DNA from: Uranotaenia lowii
Lineage: Eukaryota; Arthropoda; Insecta; Diptera; Culicidae
Direction: 5' to 3'
NCBI RefSeq assembly: GCF_029784155.1
Contig: NC_073691.1
Span: 48,838,490 to 48,902,489 of the forward strand
DNA length: 64,000 bases
Of this stretch, positions 11,001 through 20,215 are shown in pieces. Each line of letters begins with the position of its first letter. The stretch's first letter is position 1. Position numbers and translations under genes: made by a program. Below the pieces are notes generated by a model. That model saw nothing but the letters and a program-made list of their open reading frames with translations. It did not search any database and was not told the DNA's origin.

Positions 11001-12503
11001 AAAAAATATGGGCTTGTGAGAATCTCAAATTGAGATGCATTCTGTAAAATTCGGAGCCCGCAATCAAAAATAAACCAAGAAATGGAAATGTAGTATTAGA
11101 TGTAGGCAACAAAAATTGAATCTGTCCAGGTGAACGTCTGGGGGAAGGGGGGTAGGGGTTGCCAAATGTCCACTTGTGCACGTGGAAAGGGAGAAGGGGG
11201 TAAAATCTCATTGTTCTATCCACGGGGAATCTGAACGGCTTCAAAGGCAATTTAAAACTTAATGGCTCAAGTCTTTTTTACTTCTAAAAAGGATCGAGAT
11301 ATGTTGATCCATCTAACATGGAGCCAAACCGATCTGCAATAACTCGTAAGATAATAAAGTTATGGTTGAAACAAGTTTGCAGGTATTTATTGAACATACC
11401 GACTATTTGGTGAACATTATCAAAAAAATATCAAACTCTAGCTACAGTTTTAACGAAGTTATTCTGAAAAAACATGTTTACTAAATATCCAAAAAGCAAA
11501 AACAACGCATTAAATATAACTTTTCAGATTAGCGATAAGTTGTTTGATGACAGAGATATGCACGAAATTAAATGTCATGTTTCGCATGATCCCAAACTTT
11601 TTGCCGATACACCATATTATGGGTGAGCCCAAACTTTTGATCGATAACTTAAGTAGCTATTTTATCTGTTTAAATCGCTATTCAAATTTTAGCACAAAAA
11701 ATTGTTGACATTTATGAGAAAAGATTCAAATGCAACTCGAATCTATAGATTTGGTCCACCCAAACCTGAACTGATCGGGTTGAAATAGAAAGTGCGATTT
11801 ATTGGAAATTTAAGCCAAGTTTAAGTCATATTAAGTTAACATATACATTTTGCCAAAAACAGACGAAAAAAGTTTTGATCATCAACTTTAGAATTGAAAG
11901 AAATGCAATATATCATAAGATGACTGAGATATGACCAAACAGATTTTCTTGTTTTTGAGGGGGTGATCCCAAACTTATGGCCGGTAGCGTATATGGTCAG
12001 CAAATTCTAATTCAACGCTGTTAGTACCTCAACAAAAGTTATTTGGTGAAATAAGTTCCAGGGAATTGCAAGTTACAGCTGTTTTAGTTTGGCGGACCGA
12101 CTTTTTTTTTAAATTTTAAGCTATTAAGTGATTGATAAATTCTTTTTTTTTTAACAAACACCCCCACGGAGTGGAAAAATTCGAGAATTTTAAAGTACAT
12201 ATACTAGGAAAAGTTCTTGGTTTTTATATAAAATCCAGCGTTTGCGAGTATTTCGTAACGGTTTTTTGCCGCTTGGGGGGGGTGATCACCCCGATCACCC
12301 CCCCCATAGGACCGCGCCTGCCCCCGAACGCGTGTTGGACCCTCCCCTCACATCCGAGTACTGAGTCCCGTCCCACCCGAGACCCGTCGACGGCCTCTAG
12401 TGGTTTTAGTGATAGTTCTCTTGGCCGTACATCTGCAATACGCCTGACTTGCAAACACGTTTCCGCCCTGGACCACGAGGAGGTGGAACTACCAGCCCAG
12501 AGC
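8046..12503 (-). mobile_element. Poly(A) retroposon in minus orientation (interrupted by hAT copy 1)
   Basis: The insertion begins with a T run (8046-8053; in minus sense the end reads AGCTAATAAAAAA) and is flanked by an exact 12-bp direct repeat, CACTGTCTGTAT, at 8034-8045 and 12504-12515. This is the signature of target-primed reverse transcription. Without the inner hAT element it is about 0.9 kb. It is GC-richer than its surroundings, with recurrent phrases such as CCTCTGACGAGTT. No intact frame or known domain is visible. The left part is 8046-8772 and the right part 12329-12503. Confidence 0.7.
8773..12320 (+). mobile_element. hAT-like DNA transposon copy 1, non-coding, 3.55 kb
   Basis: The termini are CAGGGGCGGTCCTA on the left and TAGGACCGCGCCTG on the right, inverted with one mismatch, flanked by the exact 8-bp TSD CCCCCGAA at 8765-8772 and 12321-12328. 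Eight-bp TSDs and CAGGG ends are hAT hallmarks. A G run lies just inside each end. The AT-rich interior contains no transposase-like frame, so this is a large non-autonomous copy. Two further copies with their own TSDs occur at 38140-41671 and 34925-44284. A degenerate CACGTGGACA-type MITE fossil lies inside at about 11100-11260. Confidence 0.88.
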
Positions 12504-12560
12504 CACTGTCTGTATGGTAAGAGCCCAAAGACGACTTGTATCAAGATGCCACTGAAGTGA

Positions 12561-13160
12561 CGGAGGACTGTCAGTAAGTATGTGGTTGATGTTGAGTTAA
12601 GCGTTATTGAGAATCACCAACACTGTATTCCTTTGAGCTAAGTTTTGCACCAGGTCACTTCTCAGTTGTAACTAGCCAGATTCCCCGGTTTTACTCGGAC
12701 TTGGAGAGATATTCGAAAAAAAAATTGGGAAAAGACCGGTCCCGCCCGGTTGCCCGGATTTCGGTGAAGAAATCCTGCGTTTTGCCTGGATTTCTTAACT
12801 CTATTAGCTAAATCTTACTAAAAAAACATGTTTGTTTTGGCCTCACTTTTAATTTTAAGTGCCTGAATCTACGAGCCATGAAATGATTTAAGTTTTTGAA
12901 CCGGAATGATAAGTGATGATATACATGAGCGAATCAACATTCATTGTTAAAACTCAAATTTCTTGAGGAATTTTCCGACACGAAGCTGCACCACTGTAGA
13001 CATCCTTTCAAGGATATCATCGGATCGGTTTTGTTTAAAAAAGCCATCAAATTTTATATACATTTTTAAAACCATATATATAATTTCTGTGTGGCGACAG
13101 CTAAAATCTATGTTAAATTTGAAACGTATTGAGCGAACAGCTCGATTTTTTTTATATTAA
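12561..13160. other. Intergenic repeat-like spacer, unassigned
   Basis: No coding sequence is seen. A stretch at about 12670-12800 (ATTCCCCGGTTTTACTCGG, GCCCGGATTTCGG) loosely resembles one at 60660-60770 (TGCCCGGTTTTTCC, ATTCCCGGCATTG), suggesting a small dispersed repeat. The rest is AT-rich and unrecognised. Confidence 0.35.
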
Positions 13161-14690
13161 ACGAGTTGAGAGCCTGAGAGCTGGGGCCTCTGGTTATAAT
13201 TCCCATCCGGACCTGCAACGATGGCTATAACCGAGATGGGAGACCAAGTTCGCACTTAAGCGCTCATCGGCTTACTCGGTTACAAGTCTAAACTCCAGCA
13301 TATATACCCTGCCTCTTGTTACGATTCAAGACTAAGGACCTCTCCTCTGACGACTTGAGGTCCGGCCTTTACTCATAACTCGAGGCTTGCTTGGTTTGTG
13401 CGCTTCGCCACTGTTCGAGACCACTGCTAGAGACCACTGACCTCCCTTCTAACAACTCGAGGTCTTGGCTCCGCTTGGCTCGAGACCTCCTCCTCTTTGC
13501 CCGTCCGTGTGCCAGTCGAGAGCAGCTTATCCTGGACACGCGCCTGTTACAGCACACATCCGGGGCTTTAAGAAACTACTCGGATGATTCCCGGTGAAGA
13601 CATCATCCTACACCGACTGGAGTGACTCACCCGCCGACAACGTGAAGACACTCTATCCGAAAGTATTCCGCGGCTCGAGTACTCTTCCCCCTACGAGTTC
13701 GACTGCGGACAAGGTTTTGTCTTATACATGCAGCCCTCGTCGCAGAGGGCGCGTTGTAGTCGGATACTCCGCGACGATAACGGTGGAGATATCTTACACA
13801 CGTATGTGACGTACAAAGCAGCTCAGCATACGCAGAAGACAGAAGATCTTATCTTTGTATGCTTTACTGCTAGGTTTGGACGCACTCTACCCAGATAATC
13901 CCCGGCGAAGGAGGGGAACACGCACCAAGTATTGGCTGCCTTGTCAAGTCGACAGGCGGAACGTGTTCTGATGTCTAAACTGGGTCACTGCAGGTTGGAC
14001 ATAATGGCGAAGCCACATGTCCAAACCGAATAGTGGTACTGCATGAAGCATCCGTCACCAGTCAAGAACAACGTTATGTAGAAATCCTACTCTCCATGTT
14101 TCCGATCCATCCAAAATCCGACGTTATGGATCAAGCAATGGGTCTTCCGGTCGCGTTCCTAGCTATCCCACTGGTGCTGCCAGTTTAACATCGAGGCCTC
14201 TCTGGCATGTTTTCGCAAATCGGGCATGTGCCTGTGCTCGGAACAGAAGATATGTATCTTCCTTTTACAAGACCGAGGTGGGCATGACCCCCGCCACAAC
14301 ATCAGCAGCTACCAAGGACATCGTTTGGTCCGCTGATAACCCGCAGGTTCATCAGCCGCTGCACGCTTCAAAGCTTCTTCAGATTACACTGCCTACTTAA
14401 GACTGTCTTTCAGGCTGCCATTCCGTACCGCAGAATGGACGAGCTCTAGAGGTTGTCGTTGGCGCCCTCGCAGAGTTGCCTGAAACGTGCCTTTTTTTAT
14501 CCTTAAATAGCACTGCAGAGGACAGACCTCGCAATTACGTTGCGCACTCAACGCTCCTCTTTCGCTGACTGAGTTCTTTGTTTCTGCATATATTGGCTAG
14601 CCCGTAGGCAGCTAGTACGCAAATCCGCAATTTCTGTCGTCTATCAGTAGGAGGGGTGGCGAGTGTCTTTCCGCTTGGCCCTCATCGTTA
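13161..14690. repeat. GC-rich decayed repeat region
   Basis: Base composition changes sharply from the AT-rich spacers. Recurrent phrases such as CCTCTCCTCTGACGACTTGAGG and CTCGAGGTCTTGG echo the retroposon at 8046-12503, so this is probably an older relative or the untranslated end of the neighbouring LINE. All reading frames are short and no domain is recognised. Confidence 0.4.
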
Positions 14691-15960
14691 GAATTCTGCT
14701 TTTGAACTTATTTCTAGAGGGATCAAAATCGAAGAGCCCTGGAAAACGGTTGAATGTCCTTGTAATACCAATCAGGGCACTATTGGCTCCATAGTTGTTC
14801 TGGCCAAGAGGAATGTGAAGCTAAAGATTCCGATCTCTTAGTCCTGGAGGTCCAACGCACAAATTTATAGTTTCCAGCAGCATGGGGCAGTCTATATTCG
14901 AAGCCAGAAGATCGGAGACTAATAGTGCTCAAATGGTTGCTCGCCGGGTTTGGAGCGTGTCCAAGGATATGAGGTAGCAATGATTCTCGTATCGAGGAAG
15001 GCGGAACGGATCTTGCCAATTGAAGTGTCTCAAAGCGTAACGTATAAAGCGTCTTTGGATGGCCTCGATTCGAACAGCACCGTTCTGATAATAGAGACTC
15101 CATCCAGCAGATGCATACTCCAAAGTTGAGCGGACTAGGCTACAATAGAGACTTTTCAGGCAGTAAATGTCTTTGAAGTCTCTAGTCACGCGAAAGATAA
15201 ATCCCAAACTTCTCGATGCTTTGTCGACTACATAGTTAGTGTGCGACTTGAAGTCCACCTTTTGGTCAAGAATTACACCCAAATCATTTACGTGCTTTGC
15301 ACAAGCAATTATATGGTTTCCAAGAAAATCATCACCAATTACAGGAAGCCTTTTACGGGAAAAGGTGATGACCGAGCATTTTTTGAGGTTTAATGGCAGG
15401 CAGTTGTCGTCGCACCATTTGGCAAAATTGTCAAACTGTCGCTGTTAAAGTACCTATAGTATCTCCAGAACATTTTATAGTGTAGAAAAGCTGCAGATCG
15501 ATTAAAATCACCGATGATTAAGAGGTCGTCTCCAGGGCAAGTTAAAGACAGTGTTTTAACAAGGCTCTGAGAAAAACATTCAGCTAAGTTCAGGTCTCGC
15601 ACACAATCAGGGGGCAGATATACAACGCAAACGTAGAGTTTTCAGTTACCTAAGTTTATGCAGGTCCACACAATTTCCAAGCATTCCAAGGATTGATCGT
15701 TGATAAGCACGGCTGAGAGGGTTAATTTAATGTTAAGTGGGCCGCTATCGCAACGGAACACAACATATTCAGAACCAAAAATCTGTCAAGAAATAGTTCT
15801 GTCGTTCAACCAAGTTTCAGTGAACGCAATGATATCCTAACAGCAAATCGAAGTGGCCAGCAGATATTCGTTCAGGCAAGAATTGATGCCGCCGACGTTT
15901 GGCGCTCCAAAAGCCATACTACGCTGTCGATCACTGAAACGAACGAATCCATCACGAAGA
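14690..15960 (-). pseudogene. Jockey-clade LINE ORF2 fragments (endonuclease and C-terminal RT), broken
   Basis: In minus sense, 15950-15400 reads as an apurinic endonuclease: DIIAFTETWLNDRTIS, then VYLPPDC and the catalytic-site motif GDFN. After a gap, 15282-14690 reads as the reverse-transcriptase C-terminus typical of Jockey elements (MGVILDQKVDF, KASRSLGFIFRVTRDF, SLYCSLVRSTLEYASAGW, then NYGANSALIGITRTFN). The central RT catalytic region is missing, and stops and frameshifts interrupt the rest, so the copy is dead and internally deleted. Confidence 0.8.
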
Positions 15961-16349
15961 GAAGAACATTTGAAAGCTGAGTACTTGCCTGGAATTGCAG
16001 GCTGGAGAGCCCCTTCACCACATTTGAACTCAGAGCCGGGACGACTGTTGTCGATGACTGGAATCAGCGCGACTGAGTCGAGGAGATTAGGGGACTCCAA
16101 AAGGCCTGATACGCTGCGTCCCGGTGCTGGAAACCCAGAAGAAACGTTGTCACCAATCCATGGTGCTTTGTTGTTACTTTTGTCAGTCGATGATTGAGAG
16201 GAACCAAGCTGCAAATTGAATGGCAGTACCTGGACAAGTCGGGAATAAAAAAGGAAAAATACTCGCGTGAGTGCACAGGGCCGGGACGACTGTTGACGCT
16301 GGCTGGAATCAGGATTTGAAGGACCTTCCCGCCTCCTGATCGGGATCTC

Positions 16350-16790
16350 GTCTGTCTCAATCTTACACAGATCCTTCAAAGTGTTTTAGACCCCGCTTTC
16401 TGTGGCTATCTCCTCGAGATTTTTTTTATCCTGACGGTTGCCGTGGTGCTTAGGGCACGGATTTCCGCAGTGACCCCGAGTATCTCTTGCCGGAGCACGC
16501 TATACTCTGCGCTCTTGTTGGTTGAGCCGTGTCTGAGCTCAAGAATCATCTCGCCGGAGCGTGTCCGGCGGATTCTCGCCACGTCCTCTCCTAGGCCTAT
16601 TAGCCTAGCGCTCGTTCTCATTTGACGAAGGACATCGGCGTAGGTTCCTTCCAGTGCGTTTACCACTAGCGCCTCCTCCTTGTCCCTGACCCGGTTAGTT
16701 TTGGGTTTGGAATGGGGTTCGGCTTTCGTGGCCTTTTTACTTTTTCGCTCAACTGTCTGCCACCCAATTGGCGCTTCAGGAACTTAGCCA
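16350..16790 (-). pseudogene. LINE ORF1 (gag-like) fragment
   Basis: In minus sense the open stretch contains EEALVVNALEGTYADVLRQM and GLGEDVARIRRTRSGEMILE, a pattern recognised from ORF1 proteins of insect R1/Jockey-type LINEs. It ends shortly after RIKK at a frame break, without the CCHC knuckles. It lies upstream of the endonuclease fragment in the same orientation, so the two may be parts of one deleted LINE or two adjacent ones. Its right edge abuts the 186-bp palindrome-arm copy at 16790. Confidence 0.65.
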
Positions 16791-16975
16791 TGTAGTATCG
16801 TAGTTAAAGTTCATATGGCACTTTATACTATATTGCCCATTCTTACTATGCATGATTGAGTTTGTGTGTACAATATTGCCTTACAAACTAATGTAGCATG
16901 CCATGGAAAAACATTCGTTACTGGACAACCAGGAGTAGCAGACGACGTGAACTTTAGCTCCGTGGGCGACACTTC
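16790..16975 (+). repeat. 186-bp partial copy of the palindrome arm
   Basis: This matches 21290-21475 directly and the start of the left palindrome arm in reverse, base for base as far as I can follow. It begins ATGTAGTATCG and ends GGGCGACACTTCA. It lacks the inner 343 bp of the arm, and a LINE fragment abuts the cut end. Its outer end faces the outer end of the palindrome at 20216, so the 3.2 kb between (16976-20215) is bracketed by inverted copies. Confidence 0.93.
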
Positions 16976-17419
16976 ATTTGACGACGAGGATGAAAATGGC
17001 GAATCATTGGGTGAGTAATTAAGGAAAACGAATTGAAAAACATAAAGAAAAGAGAGTTGAAATGGATCAGTCGCTTAAATGCGGAATATGAAGTCTGATT
17101 CCATTCTGCGTAATAGCAGGGAAATACACGCTAATTTTTTTTTAACCATTTTTGGTTTAAAAATAACCATTTTATGGTTTTTGCCTCGAAACTGCCAATA
17201 TGGTTATTTTTTAAGAATTTTTTGAGCTCCAAAATCAACCATTGTTAAAGTTTTTGAGCATTAACCAAATATGGTTAAAAATTCGATAGGAAAATTTTCG
17301 CCATTTTAATTTGGAAGTGAACAATGGCGAAATTGAACGCGTTTTATTGTTTTTAATCCATGTTTATTTAACGTTTGATTCCACCGGATTTGTTAAACTG
17401 TCGACTGAAGGATTCAACA

Positions 17420-17969
17420 ATGCCAACTCTGCTGGAAGGTAATTCTATTTTTTCTTCTAAAATATGATTTTTGAATTTGAAATCAAATTTCTTTGCAGGA
17501 AAACTAAACGGATCTTCCGTCGGCGGATTAGCGATTGCGATGGTACCGGACACCGTAGTTGAGAGAAAACATTTTCGGAAACGGAATCGGTACGATCCCT
17601 TAGCATCCGTCAATCCCGGCTTAGCACACATCCCGGTGGTAAACAAAAACCAGCAACAACCGTGGTCGTCGTTAACAAAGTCTCCGGAACCGTGTTCAAC
17701 GACAACAGTGATGATTTTCTAATAAAGCCCGCAGCATCCCGAATCACTAGGAAGAGGAAGTGCCGATCGATAAGGAAGAAGATAAGTTGAACCGGGAGCT
17801 GTTTCGGTTCCGACGGATTGAAAAACGAAATCAACAAATACGGGCATCGATTGATTCCGATAAACTCCGTGCACCATGGTAAGTAAAAACATATAGTTAG
17901 TCTACAGCAATGCTAATTCCATTTTCAACTACCTTTTGCAGCAATTCCGGTTCCACAGAGAAAAGATAA
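17420..17969 (+). pseudogene. Captured gene X: unknown basic protein, frameshifted
   Basis: Three exons can be joined with good splice sites: 17420-17438 (ATG, donor GGTAAT), 17499-17878 (donor GGTAAGT) and 17942-17969 (stop TAA). The peptide is basic and low complexity (VERKHFRKRNRYDPL, TTVVVVNKVSG, EEDKLNRELFRFRRIEKRN) and does not match a family I know. The middle exon requires two changes of frame, near 17625 and 17765, to stay open, so this copy is broken. It is the first of the three captured genes and ends about 100 bp before the UQCC2 leader exon. Confidence 0.5.
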
Positions 17970-18271
17970 AATCGAGATGATTGCCGCTCGACCAGCTGAC
18001 CTGTTGCTGTTTGCTCGGAGCATGATTGAGTGTGATGCTTCTCATCGTCAGCGACCCTGGGGGTGATAACCAGCCATGCCACCACTCCGAAACCCGTTTG
18101 CCAGCCGCATTTATCAAAAGTTTTTTGAAGCCAAAGTTATACAACTTATTGTAAGTATTCTACCTAATTTGTCTCTGAAGTATTTAGTAATTATTAGATT
18201 AACTATTAGATTAGTAACTATTAGATTAGTTATACAAGAATTTATTTTACAGCTTCCGGTCGGTGCGTATA

Positions 18272-18578
18272 ATGTCCCAGCACTACAATCGCTTTCTCAA
18301 GCTGCTGGAACGTTGGCCGGTGGATCAGAGTAAAATCGGGCGGGATCTGGGACAGTTTTTGCGGGATCAGCTGGCCGGAGTGCTGGGTGGTGTCAACATT
18401 ATTGCCGTGAACGACGAAAATCTATCGTGACAGCATCGAGCGTTGGAGAATCTGGTTAACGACGTGCACCTGAAGGCACACCCGAGGATGCTTCAATCGA
18501 CTGCCACCGAGCTGTCCGGGGAGCAGTGCCGGGACGTGCTTTCATCGGCAGTTTATGGAATACTTGAACAAGCAATGA
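18272..18578 (+). pseudogene. UQCC2: Captured UQCC2 (complex III assembly factor) pseudogene
   Basis: Starting at ATG 18272 the frame reads MSQHYNRFLKLLERWPVDQ, then KIGRDLGQFLRDQ, the signature N-terminus of UQCC2 (mitochondrial cytochrome bc1 assembly factor 2). A premature TGA follows at about 18429; moving frame recovers YRDSIER, then VNDVHLKAHPRMLQS and SGEQCRDVLSS, and one more shift gives QFMEYLNKQ with a TGA at 18576-18578. At least three single-base changes are therefore needed. A short spliced leader exon (about 18076-18150, donor GTAAGT; acceptor TTTTACAG at 18252) precedes it. The original stop overlaps the METTL15 start (ATGA). Confidence 0.8.
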
Positions 18579-19617
18579 TGAAGGTATTAGCCGGCGGTGT
18601 TCATAGATTAGGATTAGTTTTAAGCAGAAACTTTGCCACGAATGTTGGCCATGTTCCGGTTATGGCCGGGTCACGTTTTTGAAACCTCAGAAAGGAGAGC
18701 TATTTGTGTGCGCGGGAGGTCACACCAAAGAAATTTTAAAAACTGCTCCGGAAGCCAAAACTATTGCATTGGATCGAGATCCAATTGCTCATAGGATTGC
18801 AACTGATTTGGCTTCCTGTTACCCGGAACAAATCATACCTGTCCTTGGGAGGTTTTTCCGAGCTTCCCGCAAAATTGCGAGAATTAAAGATTCGACAAAA
18901 TTCCATTGACGGATTCATATTCGATTTCGGTTGTTCCTCGATGCAGAAGGACTGCGTGGTTCTTCAATTAGCAGAAACGGTCCCCTGGATATGCGAATAG
19001 ATAAGGATCGATACCAGGACAGTCCAACGGCCGCTGAAGTCTTGGCCAAAATTGACGAAACCGATTTGAGCCGGATATTGAAAATTTACGGGGAAGAAAA
19101 ACAGTACAGGAAAATTGCCATAATCGGGGCTCGTCACTCAATGCGTGAAATCGAAACCACACACCAGCTGGCTGACATCGTTCAGTCCTGCTTCGGAACG
19201 GGAATGCACCGATTGGACAAATTTAAAAGACCAAGCCATCCGGCCACGAAAACTTTCCAGGCGCTGCGAATCTTTGTCAACAACGAACTGAACGAAATCA
19301 ACTACGGGATGCTGCTGGCCCAGCGATATCTGAAGCTTAGTGGCAAACTGGTGGCCATAACGTTCCACTGGCTCGAGGACACTGTCGTAAAGCGGCACGT
19401 CATGGGTAACGTGTTGAACGATATGGCCAATCGGTTGCCGCTGCGCTACTCCAGCCACACCGTTTATCACGAACGGCAGGCGATGGACAGTCTAACGAAA
19501 CCGTGCTCCGGATGGCAGCAACTGACCAAACATGTGGTGCTTCCGGGTGACGAGGAGGTCGAACGAAATCCCCGGAGTCGGTCGGCCAAACTGAGAGCGG
19601 CGGTAAGGGTGAGTTAA
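18575..19617 (+). pseudogene. METTL15: Captured METTL15 (RsmH-type rRNA methyltransferase) pseudogene
   Basis: METTL15/RsmH makes N4-methylcytidine in the small-subunit rRNA, here mitochondrial 12S. The N-terminus MMKVLAGGVHRLGLVLSRNF looks like a mitochondrial presequence and is followed by HVPVMAG. Family blocks follow in order: AGGHTKEIL, ALDRDPIAH, IDGFIFDFGCSSMQ, ISRNGPLDMRIDKDR, SPTAAEVL, TKTFQALRIFVNNEL, AITFHWLEDTVVKRH and ERNPRSRSAKLRAA, then stop TAA at 19615-19617. The frame is broken after MAG, after PVLGRF (one extra T) and after SSMQ. About five residues of the SAM-binding loop before AGGHT are deleted. An AATAAA lies about 40 bp downstream. Non-functional copy. Confidence 0.85.
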
Positions 19618-19952
19618 ATTTCGTGTTCCTGGTCAGGTGTGCTAAGAAATTGCCAATAAATTCGTATTAGAACGCTGGATGATGATTTATCTTTCGATCC
19701 GAAATCCCAATTCTAGTATTTTTAAGAAAAAAAATTACCTGTTTTCCTTCCATTCTGCGATATGGTTCAAAATTAACCGTTTTTCAACTTCTCCGCAATA
19801 ATTTCTTGCGGTTAAAAAGTAACCATATTTCCACTTCTCAAGAGAAGTCAAAAAATGACTTCTATGGAAGAAACCAAAAAATAACTTAACGCGGAAAGGT
19901 GTGAAAATGGTTACTTTTTAACGATAATTGGTTAAATAATTTCCAGCGTGTA

Positions 19953-20100
19953 GAACAGTCACTTAAATGTGGACGATAAGAATGTTTTGTTCTATTCTGC
20001 GAGCGAGCAGGAACAGTGGAATCGCTTAAATGCGGATAACAGAAGCAACAGTGGAGTCGCTTAAATGCGGATGAAAAAAATAGCTTAAATGCTGTAGCTT
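19953..20100. repeat. Short imperfect repeats around TCGCTTAAATGCGGA
   Basis: The core CGCTTAAATGCGGA, or close variants, occurs four times between 19965 and 20100 and once left of the element at about 17070-17085. It is accompanied by CATTCTGCG...GCAGG at 17103-17120 and again at about 19995-20010. The flanks of the gene-carrying element therefore belong to one minisatellite-like host sequence into which it inserted. Confidence 0.55.
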
Positions 20101-20215
20101 TGATGCTGAAATGGAAAATGATGTGAGCGACAAAATGATGAGTAGTAAATTACTTAAAAGTATTTTTCAAAATGGTAGAGATTATCAGCTTAAACTCTGA
20201 GAGAAGATAATTAAA

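Larger units (their letters stand above)
7890..12560 (+). repeat. Old dispersed repeat (family T), split by a nested insertion
   Basis: The two halves, 7890-8045 and 12504-12560, together match a compact uninterrupted copy at 46370-46568. Shared landmarks are GGTCCAAATCCAGACTGC, AAAGGTCAGTTGTGCTA and GCTCTCATA near the start, and AAAGACGA...TATCAAGAT..CAC at the end. In this copy CACTGTCTGTAT is present on both sides of the insertion. No function is recognised; it could be the tail of an old retrotransposon. Confidence 0.65.
17127..19950. mobile_element. TA-flanked inverted-repeat element carrying a three-gene host segment (Pack-type)
   Basis: The left end is CACGCTAATTTTTTTTTAAC and the right end in reverse is CACGCTGGAAATTATTTAAC. 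Both continue with AACCA/GGTTA-rich subterminal sequence for about 50 bp at roughly 70% identity. A TA lies on each side (17125-17126 and 19951-19952), consistent with a Tc1/mariner-like TSD. The 2,824-bp element has no transposase. Inside, between about 17400 and 19670, is a stretch of host DNA with introns, three gene remnants in the same orientation and a terminal AATAAA at about 19655. Because introns are kept, capture was at DNA level. All three genes carry frameshifts. Confidence 0.72.

Noticed and set aside
16870..17012. Open stretch reading GKTFVTGQPGVADDV, then SFDDEDENGES, before a GTGAGT donor
   Set aside because: Most of it is palindrome-tip repeat sequence, shared with a copy that continues differently, so it is not a conserved exon.
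18272..19617. Processed retrocopies of UQCC2 and METTL15
   Set aside because: A leader intron with splice sites, spliced exons of the upstream gene, and intergenic sequence are retained, so the copy was made at DNA level.
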